From positions 488,322 to 552,321 of the forward strand of contig NZ_BMYW01000001.1 of the NCBI RefSeq assembly GCF_014652475.1: DNA of 64,000 nt, written 5' to 3'. The translations under genes were made by a program, and so were the position numbers. The notes beneath the pieces were generated by a model, which made no database searches, had not been told where the DNA came from, and was given only the letters and a program-made list of their open reading frames with translations. The DNA is from Vogesella alkaliphila (lineage in GTDB: Bacteria > Pseudomonadota > Gammaproteobacteria > Burkholderiales > Chromobacteriaceae). Positions 48,003 through 57,567 of the stretch are shown here, one piece after another (the first letter of the stretch is position 1; each line of letters starts with the position of its first letter).

Positions 48003-49412
48003 ATGCTTGCCGATATGGAAACCAAGACCTGCGCGCCGCTGGGCAATTTCATCGACCTGATGCTCGACGCCATCTGCGTTGTCGACGCCGAGGGTCGCTT
48101 CGTGTTCGTCAGCGCCGCCTGCGAACGCATTTTCGGCTACGCGCCGGAGGAGATGATCGGCAAGCCGATGATCGACCTGGTGTTGCCGGAAGACCGGCCG
48201 CGCACGCTGCAGGCGGCCAAGCAGATCATGGCCGGCCAGCCCAAGCCCCACTTCGAGAACCGCTACGTGCGCAAGGACGGGCAGGTGGTGCACATCATGT
48301 GGTCGGCGCGCTGGTCGGAGCGCGAACAGGTGCGCGTGGCGGTGGCGCGCGACGTGACCGAGCTGAAGCAGGCGGCCTCGATGCAGGCGGCGCTGTACGC
48401 GATTTCCGAGGCGGCGCACGCGGCGGAGGACATGATGGCGCTGTTCCGGCGCATACACCGCATCATCGGCGAGCTGCTGCCGGCAGACAATTTCTCGGTG
48501 GCGCTGTACGACGCGGTGCACGACCAGTTGAGCTTTCCCTACCACGTCGACGTGCAGGAGCCGTCGCCGGTGGTGCGCAAGCCGGCCGCCGGCACGCTCT
48601 GCGCCGAGGTGATCCGCAGCGGCCAGCCGCTGCTGCTGACCCCGGGGACGCTGGCCGACCTCCCGGCGCACCTGCGCCAGATCGTTGGCCGCAAGTCGCT
48701 GTGCTGGCTGGGGGTGCCGCTCAACTCCTCCCGCGGCACCATCGGCGCGCTGGTGCTGAAAAGCTACTCCGGCGGCGTGCGCTACGGCGAAAAGGACAAG
48801 GAGCTGCTGCAGTTCGTCTCCAACCAGATCGCCACCGCCATCGAGCGCCACCAGCTGCACGCGCGGCTGCGCTACATGGCGCAGTACGACGAGCTGACCG
48901 GGCTGCCCAACCGCGGCCTGCTGTTCGACCGTCTGCACACCGCGCTGGCGCGGGCGCGGCGCGAGCAGGGGCAGCTGGCGCTGCTGTACCTCGATCTCGA
49001 CAAGTTCAAGCAGGTCAACGACACCCACGGCCACGCGGTGGGCGACCAGCTGCTGCGCGCGGTCGCCAGGCGGCTGCAGCAGTGCGTGCGCGAGGCCGAC
49101 ACCGTGGCGCGCATCGGCGGCGACGAGTTCGTGGTGCTGCTGGAGAGCCTGCAGCAGCCGGAACACGCGCAGCCGGCCGCCGACAAGCTGCGCGGGGCGC
49201 TGGACCAGCCGCTGACCATCGACGGCCACAGCCTGCGCATCCTGCCCAGCATCGGCGTCGCGCTGTACCCGGAGCACGGCGATACCGCGCAGGCGCTGCT
49301 GCGCCACGCCGACGACGCGATGTACCGGGCGAAGAAGGGCGGCGAGCCCTGCCTGCCGCCGCAGGATCACTCCCTGTCCGGTGACGGCGGTTGCGCGCCG
49401 CAGCCGGCGTAA
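48003..49412 (+). CDS. PAS-GAF-GGDEF diguanylate cyclase
   Basis: 469 cytoplasmic residues: a PAS domain (about 12-130, FGYAPEEMIGKPMIDLVLPED), a GAF domain (about 140-285) and a GGDEF domain with GGDEF at 372-376 and an READ five residues before it that fits the I-site. No membrane segment. It should make cyclic di-GMP in response to a ligand or redox signal sensed by PAS/GAF. It starts 121 bases after nirGH, in the same direction. A link to nitrite or NO sensing is only suggested by position. ATGs at 48003 and 48015 are both possible. Confidence 0.88.
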   Translation: MLADMETKTCAPLGNFIDLMLDAICVVDAEGRFVFVSAACERIFGYAPEEMIGKPMIDLVLPEDRPRTLQAAKQIMAGQPKPHFENRYVRKDGQVVHIMWSARWSEREQVRVAVARDVTELKQAASMQAALYAISEAAHAAEDMMALFRRIHRIIGELLPADNFSVALYDAVHDQLSFPYHVDVQEPSPVVRKPAAGTLCAEVIRSGQPLLLTPGTLADLPAHLRQIVGRKSLCWLGVPLNSSRGTIGALVLKSYSGGVRYGEKDKELLQFVSNQIATAIERHQLHARLRYMAQYDELTGLPNRGLLFDRLHTALARARREQGQLALLYLDLDKFKQVNDTHGHAVGDQLLRAVARRLQQCVREADTVARIGGDEFVVLLESLQQPEHAQPAADKLRGALDQPLTIDGHSLRILPSIGVALYPEHGDTAQALLRHADDAMYRAKKGGEPCLPPQDHSLSGDGGCAPQPA

Positions 49413-49445
49413 GCGCCCCGACGCCGCTCTCTCTCTGCCAGACAA

Positions 49446-49484
49446 AACGTTGGCCGCAGGCACCCGGCGCCTGCGGCCAACGTT
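49446..49484. terminator. Palindromic terminator between convergent GGDEF and EamA genes
   Basis: Arms AACGTTGGCCGCAGGC (49446-49461) and GCCTGCGGCCAACGTT (49469-49484): 16 perfect base pairs and a 7-base loop, made of two facing variants (CGTTGGCCGCA) of the repeat. There is no T-run. Confidence 0.75.
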
Positions 49485-49496
49485 GTCATGGCCCGC

Positions 49497-50369
49497 TCAG
49501 GCGGCGGCTTGTAGCTGCAGCCGCGACCGGCCCAGGCGGTTGATCCACAGCGAGGCGAGGATCACCGCGCCGCCCAGCGCCAGGCGCGGCAGGTCGGCGT
49601 CGCGGTTCCAGATCAGCACGTTGACCAGCAGGCCGGCCGGCACGTGCAGCTCGTTCATGATCGCCAGCGTGCCGGCGCTGACGCGGGTGCTGCCCTTCAC
49701 CCACCAGTACATGCCCAGCGCGGTGGCGAACAGCCCCATGTACACCAGCACGCCCCACTGCATCGCGGTGTGCGGCAGGCGCGCCGGGTTGCCGAAGACC
49801 AGGTAGGACGGCAGCGCCAGCAGCAGCGCGCCGAGGAAGAAATGGCCGAAGAAGCGGTGCAGCGGCTGCGATACCGGATGCTGCTGCAACAGGCGGCGGC
49901 ACAGCACCTGGCCGGCGGCGAAGGTGAGGTTGGCCAGCTGCAGCAGCAGGAAGCCGGTCAGGTATTCACCCTCCAGCGGCTGGAAGCGGATGATGACGCC
50001 GCCGCCGACCGCCACCGCGGCCGCCAGCAGCGCCCAGCGGTTGAGACGGCGCGCCAGCGCGTCGTCGAGCAGGGTGACGTAGATCGGCGTCAGCACCGTG
50101 AACAGCAGCACCTCCGGCACCGTCAGCACGCTGAAGCTGCGGTACAGGCACAGGTAGGTGACGCCGAACTGCAGCGCGCCGGCCAGCCAGAAGCCGGCCA
50201 CCAGCCGCGATGGCAGTCCGCGCCAGACGGTAAACGGCAGGAACACCGCGGCGGCGATCAGCACGCGCAGCAGCACGGCGAAGTCGCTGTCGACCTTGCC
50301 GGCCAGGTATTCGCCGATCAGGCTGAAGGAAAACGCCCACAGGACGGTAACGATGATCAGGTGACGCAT
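49497..50369 (-). CDS. EamA/DMT-family transporter
   Basis: 290 residues, about ten hydrophobic helices in two EamA halves (LWAFSFSLIGEYLAGKVDSDF; TFAAGQVLCRRLL; MGLFATALGMYWWVKGSTRVSAG). It is a probable inner-membrane carrier for an unknown metabolite, close to the YwfM/CarO-like subgroup that keeps SLIGEYLAG near its start. The frame is open further upstream without membrane character, so I used the ATG at 50369. It interrupts the nir block in opposite orientation. Confidence 0.85.
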   Translation of the reverse strand: MRHLIIVTVLWAFSFSLIGEYLAGKVDSDFAVLLRVLIAAAVFLPFTVWRGLPSRLVAGFWLAGALQFGVTYLCLYRSFSVLTVPEVLLFTVLTPIYVTLLDDALARRLNRWALLAAAVAVGGGVIIRFQPLEGEYLTGFLLLQLANLTFAAGQVLCRRLLQQHPVSQPLHRFFGHFFLGALLLALPSYLVFGNPARLPHTAMQWGVLVYMGLFATALGMYWWVKGSTRVSAGTLAIMNELHVPAGLLVNVLIWNRDADLPRLALGGAVILASLWINRLGRSRLQLQAAA

Positions 50370-50548
50370 GGTGTGGCTCTGCAATGTCGGGACGGGGGGC
50401 GATGATAGGCGATGGCACGCCGCTTGGGAACGGCGGGTGCCAGCGCATGGCGCGGCAGGCACTACAATGAAGTAAGCGCCGCAGGGCGCGAAACGGTAAC
50501 GGCCTGCCGCCGCCATCGGACGGCGGGTGGGCCGAGGAGGAGCGCATC

Positions 50549-50755
50549 ATGACTTCCTTGCACAAGCAGCGTGGCTGGTACAACGGCGCCTACCTGTTCA
50601 CGGCCATCTTCGTGCTGGTGCTGTTCATGTCGCAGCCGTGGCTGCCGCTATTGCTGCTGGCGGCGCTGGCCGGCGCCGGCATCGTGATCGGCATCGCGCG
50701 CGGCGGCCACTACCTGAAACAGTGGCTGCACGAGCACCCGCTACACTGGCACTGA
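50549..50755 (+). CDS. Small two-helix membrane protein, unknown
   Basis: 68 residues: YNGAYLFTAIFVLVLFMSQPWLPLLLLAALAGAGIVIGIARGG forms one or two membrane helices, with a short His-rich C-terminal tail (HEHPLHWH). A strong GAGGAGGAG precedes the ATG, which supports real translation. I do not recognise a family. It lies just upstream of the second MITE-like element and nirJ. Confidence 0.6.
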   Translation: MTSLHKQRGWYNGAYLFTAIFVLVLFMSQPWLPLLLLAALAGAGIVIGIARGGHYLKQWLHEHPLHWH

Positions 50756-50756
50756 G

Positions 50757-50896
50757 AACCTGTTCACGATCTGCTGCGCGTCGGCGATACGGCGTTAAAA
50801 ACGGCTTCGGAATGCTCATTGACCCCATGTCAACTCCGCTTCCTCAGCCGTTTTTGCCTTGTCTCGCGCTAGCTCGCGAGATCGTGAACACGTTCT
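50757..50896. repeat. MITE-like element, copy B, upstream of nirJ
   Basis: About 140 bases, beginning AACCTGTTCACGATCTGC and ending GATCGTGAACACGTTCT: the ends are inverted repeats of each other. The interior matches copy A at 44083-44219 (CTTCGGAATGCTCATT, CCGCTTCCTCAGCCGTTTT, TTGTCTCGC-CTAGCTCGCGAG). It ends 30 bases before the Dnr box of nirJ. Confidence 0.85.
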
Positions 50897-50926
50897 GAGC
50901 GGCGCAGCCGGCCGGACCGGCAAGCC

Positions 50927-50940
50927 TTGACTGCGGTCAA
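50927..50940. promoter_or_regulatory. Crp/FNR-type (Dnr) box upstream of nirJ
   Basis: TTGACTGCGGTCAA: symmetric TTGAC-N4-GTCAA, a good variant of the FNR/Dnr consensus. Its centre is about 63 bases before the chosen nirJ start. It suggests that nirJ-nirN has its own anaerobic, NO-dependent promoter. Confidence 0.75.
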
Positions 50941-50996
50941 GGAGCGCGGGCGGGACAAGTCCGACGATGACGCCATCGTCATTGCCGGAGGCTGTC

Positions 50997-52208
50997 ATGC
51001 TGCGCCTCACCCCCTATCTGCAAAGCCTGCTGCACCCCGCCCCCGTCGCACCGCCGCGCCCGCCGCGCGGCCCGGTGCTGATCTGGAACCTGATCCGCCG
51101 CTGCAACCTGACCTGCCAGCACTGCTACTCGATCTCCGCCGACAAGGACTTCGCCGGTGAGCTGAGCACCGCCGAGGTGTTCACGGTGATGGACGACCTG
51201 AAGGCCTTCGGCGTGCCGGTGCTGATCCTGTCCGGCGGCGAGCCGCTGCTGCGCCCGGACATCTACGACATCGGCCGCCGCGCCAAGCAGATGGGCTTCT
51301 ACGTCGGCCTGTCCAGCAACGGCACGCTGATCGACGCGGCCAACGTTGGCCGCATCGCCGAGGTCGGCTTCGACTACGTCGGCGTCAGCCTCGACGGCAT
51401 CGGCGCCACCCACGACCGTTTCCGCCGCCTGGACGGCGGCTTCGGGCTGGCGCTGAACGGCATCCGCCTGGCGCGCGACGCCGGCATCAAGGTCGGCGTG
51501 CGCTACACCATGACCGAGGACAACGCCCACGACCTGCCGGCGCTGCTGCAGCTGGTGAGCGACGAGGGCATCGACAAGTTCTACTTCTCGCACCTCAACT
51601 ACGCCGGCCGCGGCAACAAGCACCGCGACAGCGACGCCCGCCACGCGCGCACGCGCTGGGCGATGGACCTGCTGATCGAATCCTGTCTTGCCCACATCCG
51701 GGCCGGCACGGCCAAGGAATTCGTCACCGGCAACAACGACGCCGACGGCGTCTACCTGCTGCAGTGGGCGGCGCGGCACTACCCGGAACAAGTGGATGCG
51801 CTGCGCCGGCGCCTGACGCAGTGGGGCGGCAACGCCAGCGGCGTCAACGTCGCCAATATCGACAACCTCGGCAACGTGCACCCGGACACCATGTGGTGGC
51901 AGGTGACGCTGGGCAATGTGCGCGAGCGGCCGTTTTCCGCCATCTGGCCGGACGTGTCGCACCCGCTGATGGCCGGCCTCAAGCAGCGGCCGCGCCCGGT
52001 GCACGGCCGCTGCGCCGCCTGCGCGCACCTGGCGATCTGCAACGGCAACACCCGGGTGCGGGCGTGGCAGCTGAGCGACGACTTCTGGGCGTCCGATCCG
52101 GCCTGCTACCTCAGCGACGCCGAGATCGGCGTGGCGGACGGCGCCTATCCGTTGCCGCAGCTGACGCCGTGGCAGCGCATCGTGCCGCAGGCGGAGGGCC
52201 GCCGATGA
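50997..52208 (+). CDS. nirJ: NirJ, radical SAM enzyme of heme d1 synthesis
   Basis: 403-residue radical SAM protein with the 4Fe-4S motif CNLTCQHC (Cys36, 40, 43), the GGEPLLRPD SAM-binding segment and C-terminal cysteines CAACAHLAIC typical of SPASM-like domains. It replaces two propionate groups of didecarboxysiroheme by oxo groups. I start it at the ATG at 50997 (GGAGG six bases upstream), giving MLRLTPYLQSLLHP as in other NirJ. An earlier ATG would add ten unrelated residues. It overlaps nirN by four bases. Confidence 0.94.
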   Translation: MLRLTPYLQSLLHPAPVAPPRPPRGPVLIWNLIRRCNLTCQHCYSISADKDFAGELSTAEVFTVMDDLKAFGVPVLILSGGEPLLRPDIYDIGRRAKQMGFYVGLSSNGTLIDAANVGRIAEVGFDYVGVSLDGIGATHDRFRRLDGGFGLALNGIRLARDAGIKVGVRYTMTEDNAHDLPALLQLVSDEGIDKFYFSHLNYAGRGNKHRDSDARHARTRWAMDLLIESCLAHIRAGTAKEFVTGNNDADGVYLLQWAARHYPEQVDALRRRLTQWGGNASGVNVANIDNLGNVHPDTMWWQVTLGNVRERPFSAIWPDVSHPLMAGLKQRPRPVHGRCAACAHLAICNGNTRVRAWQLSDDFWASDPACYLSDAEIGVADGAYPLPQLTPWQRIVPQAEGRR

Positions 52209-53752
52209 GACTCGCCAGCCTGTTACTGGCCGCCATCGCCAGCCTGCCGCTGGCGGCCGCCGCCGCCCATCCCGCCGACCTCTACCAGCAGCACTGCCTG
52301 AGCTGCCACGGCGCGCAGCGCATGGGCGCGATGGCGCCGGCGCTGCTGCCGCAGAGCCTGGAACGCATCAAGCCGTCCGAGGTGCTGGCGGTGATCCGCG
52401 ACGGGCGCGCCGCCACGCAGATGGCCGGTTTCGCCGGCCGCCTGTCCGACGCCGACATCGGCGAGCTGGCCGCCTGGCTGGCCACGCCGCCGGCGACGCC
52501 GCCGGTGTGGCGCGAGGCGGACACCGCCGCCTCGCGCATCCAGTACCGCGATCCGGCCAGGCTGCCGCCGCGGCCAGGCTTTGCGGCCAACGTCGATCCG
52601 CACAACCTGTTCGTGGTGGTGGAGGCCGGCGATCACCATGTCACGGTGCTGGACGGCGACCGCTTCACCCCGATCACCCGCTTCAAGAGCCGCTTCGCGC
52701 TGCACGGCGGGCCGAAGTTCTCGCCCGACGGGCGCTTCGTGTACTTCGCCAGCCGCGACGGCTGGGTGACGCAGTACGACCTGTACACGCTGCAGACTGT
52801 GGCCGAGATCCGCGTCGGGCTGAACACCCGCAACGTGGCGGTGTCCGGCGACGGGCGCTGGGTGCTGGCCGGCAACACGCTGCCGCAGACGCTGGTGCTG
52901 CTGGACGCCAACGGCCTGAAGCCGGTGAAGACCATCGCGGTGCGGGACCGCGCCGGCAAGGCGTCGCGGGTGTCGGCGGTGTACGACGCCGCGCCGCGGC
53001 AGAGCTTCGTGGTGGCGCTGAAGGACGCCGCCGAGCTGTGGGAAATCTCCTACAACCCGCAGGCCGACAAGATTTATCCCGGCCTGGTGCACGACTACCA
53101 GATGGGCGAGGGCCTAGCCGTGCCCGGTTTCCTCAACCCGCGGGTGACGCCGCTGTCCATGGTGCTGGACGACTTCTTCTTCGATGCCGGCTACCGCCAC
53201 GTGATGGCCGCCTCGCGCGACGGCCAGGCGCAGGTGATCAACCTCGACGCGCGCAGCAAGGTGGCGACGCTGCCGCTGGACGGCATGCCGCACCTCGGCT
53301 CCGGCATCACCTTCGAACAGGACGGTCACCACTACATGGCGACGCCGAACCTGAAGGGCGGCCGCGTGACGGTGATCGACATGGACCGCTGGCAGGTGGC
53401 GGCCGACATCGCCACGCCGGGGCCGGGCTTCTTCCTGCGCAGCCACGAAAACACGCCCTACGCCTGGGTGGACGCGATGATGTCGCCGCGCCGCGACACG
53501 CTGTCCATCATCGACAAGCGCAGTTTCAAGGTGGTGCGCCAGCTGACACTGCGGCCGGGCAAGACCAATGCCCACGTCGAATTCACCCGCGACGGCCGCT
53601 ACGCGCTGGTCAGCATCATGGAAACGCCGGGCGAGCTGGTGGTGGTCGATGCGGCGACGTTCAAGGAGGTAGCCGCGCTGCCGATGATGAAGCCGATCGG
53701 CAAGTACAACGTGTACAACAAGGTGACGCGTTCGGAAGGCACCAGTCACTAG
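52205..53752 (+). CDS. nirN: NirN, cytochrome c/d1-type dehydrogenase of heme d1 synthesis
   Basis: 515-residue periplasmic protein: signal peptide (ending AAAAHP), c-type heme site CLSCH (Cys31-His35) and a NirS-like eight-bladed propeller that ends IGKYNVYNKVTRSEGTSH. NirN oxidises dihydro-heme d1 to heme d1 and hands it to NirS. It is clearly a NirS relative, but it lacks the [11 protein letters not shown] segment in that form. Start overlaps the nirJ stop. Confidence 0.93.
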   Translation: MRLASLLLAAIASLPLAAAAAHPADLYQQHCLSCHGAQRMGAMAPALLPQSLERIKPSEVLAVIRDGRAATQMAGFAGRLSDADIGELAAWLATPPATPPVWREADTAASRIQYRDPARLPPRPGFAANVDPHNLFVVVEAGDHHVTVLDGDRFTPITRFKSRFALHGGPKFSPDGRFVYFASRDGWVTQYDLYTLQTVAEIRVGLNTRNVAVSGDGRWVLAGNTLPQTLVLLDANGLKPVKTIAVRDRAGKASRVSAVYDAAPRQSFVVALKDAAELWEISYNPQADKIYPGLVHDYQMGEGLAVPGFLNPRVTPLSMVLDDFFFDAGYRHVMAASRDGQAQVINLDARSKVATLPLDGMPHLGSGITFEQDGHHYMATPNLKGGRVTVIDMDRWQVAADIATPGPGFFLRSHENTPYAWVDAMMSPRRDTLSIIDKRSFKVVRQLTLRPGKTNAHVEFTRDGRYALVSIMETPGELVVVDAATFKEVAALPMMKPIGKYNVYNKVTRSEGTSH

Positions 53753-53902
53753 CGCCGGCCAGGGTTGGCCGCAGGCGGCGGGGCACGACTAGCTCTTTCG
53801 GCTAGGGTGCCACCGCCTTTTGGCGCATGGTGGCGCGCACCGGCAGCGCGTAGCCTTGCGCCATCCCTTACGGGCGGGTGCGACATCCGCAGGAAAACAG
53901 CA

Positions 53903-54583
53903 ATGAACCAGATTGATATTCGGACCTTTTTGCAGCATCAGCCACTGTTCCAGCAGCTGTCCGAGGCGCAGCGCGAGGCCTTGGTGCCGGGCACCCGCGA
54001 GGTGCGCGGCCAGAAGGGGCAGGTGATCTTCCAGAAGGGCGACCCCTGTGACGGCATGTATCTGGTGGTGTACGGCAAGGTCAAGCTGGCGCTGACCGCG
54101 CAGAACGGCACCGAGAAGGTGATGGAAATCCTGCACCCGAGCCAGAGCTTTGCCGAGGCGGTGATGTTCCTGCGCCGGCCGTGCCCGGTGATGGCGCAGT
54201 TCGTCGAGGACGGCCTGCTGCTGCACGTCAGCGCCGAGGTGATCTTTGGCGCCATCGCGCAGGACCCGGCCTTTGCCCAGCGCATGCTGGCCGGGCTGTC
54301 GCTGCGCCTGCACAGCCTGGTGCGCGACGTGGAACGCTACTCGGTGGAGAGCGCGGTGCAGCGCGTGGTCGGCTACCTGTTGCAGGTGGAAGATGACGCC
54401 AGCAGCGGCTCGGTGGTGCACCTGCCGGTCAACAAGAACCTGATCGCGTCGCGACTGAACCTGACGCCGGAGACCTTCTCCCGCGTGCTGCACCAGCTGG
54501 CGGACGAGGGCCTGATCGAGGTGCGCGGCCGCGATATCGTGCTGAAGGATCTGGAGGCGCTGCGCGACTTCGGCTTTGCCTGA
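53903..54583 (+). CDS. dnr: Dnr-type Crp/FNR-family regulator
   Basis: 226 residues: an N-terminal cyclic-nucleotide-like sensor (IFQKGDPCDGMYLVVYGKVKLAL), a long dimer helix and a C-terminal HTH (KNLIASRLNLTPETFSRVLHQL) whose recognition helix has the E-xx-SR pattern of FNR proteins. It lacks the N-terminal cysteine cluster of FNR/Anr, so it belongs with Dnr/NnrR sensors that detect NO through heme. It should bind the two boxes at 41922 and 50927. AGGAAA lies before the ATG at 53903; the open frame upstream is rejected as unlike the family. Confidence 0.9.
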   Translation: MNQIDIRTFLQHQPLFQQLSEAQREALVPGTREVRGQKGQVIFQKGDPCDGMYLVVYGKVKLALTAQNGTEKVMEILHPSQSFAEAVMFLRRPCPVMAQFVEDGLLLHVSAEVIFGAIAQDPAFAQRMLAGLSLRLHSLVRDVERYSVESAVQRVVGYLLQVEDDASSGSVVHLPVNKNLIASRLNLTPETFSRVLHQLADEGLIEVRGRDIVLKDLEALRDFGFA

Positions 54584-54617
54584 GCCAGGCGCGCCGCCGT
54601 ACCGAATTTGCGCTGAA

Positions 54618-54651
54618 AACACCGCCCCCGCCTACCGGCCGGGGCGGTGTT
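54618..54651. terminator. Hairpin after the dnr gene
   Basis: AACACCGCCCC / GGGGCGGTGTT, an 11-bp stem with a loop of about 12 bases between the convergent dnr and sulfate-binding genes. No T-run. A repeat copy (TGCGGCCAACC) follows at 54657-54667. Confidence 0.65.
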
Positions 54652-54682
54652 GGCATTGCGGCCAACCCTGGCCGTGCCGGCC

Positions 54683-55681
54683 TCAACGGCTGATGATCTG
54701 GTCGAAGATCGCGCCGTCGTCGAAGTGGGTTTTCTGCGCGCGCGCCCAGCCGCCGAATACCCGGTCGATGGTGAACAGCCTCACCTTGCTGAACTGGGCG
54801 GCGTACTTGGCGGCCACCCTGGCGTCGCGCGGGCGGTAGTAGTTCTGCGCCGCCAGCTCCTGCCCGGCCGGGCTGTACAGGTAGCGCAGGTAGGCCTCCG
54901 CCACCTTGCGCGTGCCGCGCTTGTCGACCACCTTGTCCACCACGCTCACCGGCGGCTCGGCCAGGATGGACACCGACGGCACCACGATGTCGAACTTGTC
55001 CGGCCCCAGCTCCTTGCTGGCGAGGAAGGCCTCGTTTTCCCACGAGATCAGCACGTCGCCGATGCCGCGCTGCGAGAAGGTGACCAGCGAGCCGCGGGCG
55101 CCGGAATCCAGCACCTTCACGTTCTGGTAGATCTTCTGCACCAGCGCGCGGGCACTGGCGTCGTTGCCGCCCGGCTGTTGCAGCGCGTAGCCCCACGCCG
55201 CCAGGTAGTTCCAGCGCGCGCCGCCGCCGGTTTTCGGGTTGGGGGCGATCACCTCCACCCCGGGGCGGGCCAGGTCGTTCCAGTCGCGGATGGCCTTCGG
55301 ATTGCCCTTGCGCACCAGCAGCACGATGGTGGAGGTGTACGGCGTGCTGTTGTGCGGCAGGCGGCTCTGCCAGTTGGCCGGCACCAGCGCGCCGTTCTTG
55401 TTCAGCTCGTCGATGTCGTTGGACAGCGCCAGCGTCACCACGTCCGCCTCCAGCCCGTCGATCACCGAGCGCGCCTGCTTGCCGGAGCCGCCGTGCGACT
55501 GCTTGACGCTGACGGTTTCGCCGGTCTGCGCCTGCCAGTGCTTGGCGAAGGCGGCGTTGAACTCCTGGTACAGCTCGCGCGTCGGGTCGTAGGACACGTT
55601 GAGCAGGCTGACATCGGCCATGGCCGGTTGGCTCAGCAGGCTGGCAAACAGCAGCGCGCCGGCAAGTGGTTTCAGTTTCAT
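54683..55681 (-). CDS. sbp: Sulfate ABC transporter substrate-binding protein Sbp
   Basis: 332-residue periplasmic protein with a signal peptide cleaved after AMA (mature start [19 protein letters not shown], the Sbp/CysP motif) and the sulfate-binding [27 protein letters not shown] segment. It delivers sulfate or thiosulfate to CysUWA, which is not in the window. AGGGG precedes the ATG. It follows tauD in the same direction, 187 bases on, so it may be a separate unit under CysB-type control (inference). Confidence 0.93.
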   Translation of the reverse strand: MKLKPLAGALLFASLLSQPAMADVSLLNVSYDPTRELYQEFNAAFAKHWQAQTGETVSVKQSHGGSGKQARSVIDGLEADVVTLALSNDIDELNKNGALVPANWQSRLPHNSTPYTSTIVLLVRKGNPKAIRDWNDLARPGVEVIAPNPKTGGGARWNYLAAWGYALQQPGGNDASARALVQKIYQNVKVLDSGARGSLVTFSQRGIGDVLISWENEAFLASKELGPDKFDIVVPSVSILAEPPVSVVDKVVDKRGTRKVAEAYLRYLYSPAGQELAAQNYYRPRDARVAAKYAAQFSKVRLFTIDRVFGGWARAQKTHFDDGAIFDQIISR

Positions 55682-55868
55682 GGGGGTACCCCTGCGTTGA
55701 ATGTGGTTGTCATTGTCCGGGGGCGGCCGGCGGCGGTGGACCAAGCAAAATTCACAAGCTAATCAGCGCTGGCGCTTGGTGCCGGCTGTCCCGCTGCGGC
55801 CAACGTCAGCCGGCGGCGACAGCACAGGCCGCGCCCGCAGGCCGGCCTGTGCCGTGCGGCGTGGCCGT

Positions 55869-56702
55869 TCAGAACGGCTGGTCGCCGAGGATGGTGGCGC
55901 GGTGCATGATGCGGTGCGCCGGGCGGTAGTCGTCCACCGCGTAGTGCTGGGTGACGCGGTTGTCCCAGAACGCGATGTCGCCCGGCTGCCAGCGCCAGCG
56001 CACGCTGAATTCCGGCTTGGCATAGTGGGCAAAAAGGAAGGCCAGCAGCGCGTCGCTCTCCGCCGGCGGCAGCTCGTTGATGCGGGTGGTGAAGCCGTCG
56101 CTGACGAACAGCGCCTTGTCGCCGCTGACCGGGTGGGTACGGATCACCGGGTGGTTCACCGGCGGCGTGCTGCGGCGGGTGGCCTCGTAATTGGCCAGCG
56201 CCTCCGGTGTCTGGCCGAAGCGCTCCAGCGGGAACGACTTGGTGAAGTCGTGCGTCGCGGTCAGCCCGTCCAGCAGCTGCTGCAGGCGTGGCGACAGCGC
56301 GGCGTAGGCGGCGGTGCCGCTGGCCCACAGCGTGTCGCCGCCGTACTCCGGCAGCTGCCGTGCCACCAGCACCGAACCCAGCGGCGGGGTGTCGATGAAG
56401 GTGACGTCGGTGTGCCAGATGGCGTTGTCGCGCAGGTCGTTCAGCGCGGTGTCCAGCACCATGATCTGCGGCGTGTCCGCGATCTTGGGGTACAGCGGGT
56501 GGATGTGCAGGTCGCCGAACCAGGCGGCGAAATCACGCTGTTGCTGCGGGCTGATGTCCTGGTTCCGGAAAAACAGCACCTGGTGTTGCAGCAGCGCGGC
56601 GCCGAGCGCCTGTTGCCGTGCGCGGTCCAGCGGCTGCGCGAGGTCGATGCCGCTGACGATGGCGCCCAGTGCCGGGCTGAGACGGGTGAAGTGCAGACTC
56701 AT
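55869..56702 (-). CDS. tauD: Taurine dioxygenase TauD
   Basis: Fe(II)/2-oxoglutarate dioxygenase that releases sulfite from taurine. The 277 residues carry the metal ligands His97 and Asp99 (WHTDVTF) and the distal His267 in [16 protein letters not shown] lies before the ATG. It is the last gene of a tauABCD operon, 13 bases behind tauC. Other sulfonates or sulfate esters are possible substrates. Confidence 0.92.
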   Translation of the reverse strand: MSLHFTRLSPALGAIVSGIDLAQPLDRARQQALGAALLQHQVLFFRNQDISPQQQRDFAAWFGDLHIHPLYPKIADTPQIMVLDTALNDLRDNAIWHTDVTFIDTPPLGSVLVARQLPEYGGDTLWASGTAAYAALSPRLQQLLDGLTATHDFTKSFPLERFGQTPEALANYEATRRSTPPVNHPVIRTHPVSGDKALFVSDGFTTRINELPPAESDALLAFLFAHYAKPEFSVRWRWQPGDIAFWDNRVTQHYAVDDYRPAHRIMHRATILGDQPF

Positions 56703-56715
56703 GACGGTAATCCTT

Positions 56716-57567
56716 TCAATGGGGTTGGCCGTGCCACGGGGTAAGGCGCTGCTGCAGCCGGCGCAGGCCCAGCTCCAGCGCGAAGGCGACCAGCGCGATG
56801 ACGATGATGCCGAGCACCACCACGTCGGTGACCAGGAACTGCGCGGCGGACTGGATCATGAAGCCCAGCCCGCGGGTGGCGGCGATCAGCTCCGCCGCCA
56901 CCAGCGTCGACCAGCCGGCGCCAAGGCCGATGCGCACGCCGGTGATGATCTCCGGCAGCGCGCCGGGCAGGATCACGTGGCGCAGCAGCTGCCAGCGGCT
57001 GGCGCCCAGCGACAGCGCCGCCTGTTGCCGCAGCGGGCTGACGCTGGCGACGCCGTGGGCGGTAGCGATCAGCACCGGCGCCAGGATGGCGAGGAAGATC
57101 AGCAGCACCTTGGACGCCTCGCCGATGCCGAACCAGATCACGATCAGCGGCAGGTAGGCCAGCGGCGGCAGCGGGCGGTAGAACTCGATCACCGGATCGA
57201 GCAGGTGCCGCGCCAGCGGAAACACGCCGATGACGATGCCCAGCGGGATGCCGACGACGACCGCCGCCAGCAGCGCCAGCAGCATGCGCTGCAGGCTGGC
57301 CAGCAGGTGCTGCGGCAGGGTGGCGTCCATGTAGCTGCCGGCCAGCAGCTCGCCGAACCGGGCCAGCACCGCTTGCGGCGGCGGCAGGAACAGCGGCGCA
57401 ATCAGCCCGCTGGCGGTGAGCGCCCACCACGACAGCAGCAGGCCGGCGATGCTGAGCGCGGCCCAGTGCGTCGCTTGCGGCTGCCAGCGGCGGCCGGCCG
57501 GGGCGGGCGGAGTACCGGTATCGAGGCTGTCGGGCACCGCGATCAGGGTGGTTGGGGATGTGGACAT
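56716..57567 (-). CDS. tauC: Taurine ABC transporter permease TauC
   Basis: 283-residue inner-membrane permease with about six helices and the binding-protein-dependent transport loop [32 protein letters not shown]. It matches TauC/SsuC. Its ATG overlaps the tauB stop by one base. The N-terminal 35 residues are hydrophilic and Pro-rich, as usual in the family. Confidence 0.92.
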   Translation of the reverse strand: MSTSPTTLIAVPDSLDTGTPPAPAGRRWQPQATHWAALSIAGLLLSWWALTASGLIAPLFLPPPQAVLARFGELLAGSYMDATLPQHLLASLQRMLLALLAAVVVGIPLGIVIGVFPLARHLLDPVIEFYRPLPPLAYLPLIVIWFGIGEASKVLLIFLAILAPVLIATAHGVASVSPLRQQAALSLGASRWQLLRHVILPGALPEIITGVRIGLGAGWSTLVAAELIAATRGLGFMIQSAAQFLVTDVVVLGIIVIALVAFALELGLRRLQQRLTPWHGQPH

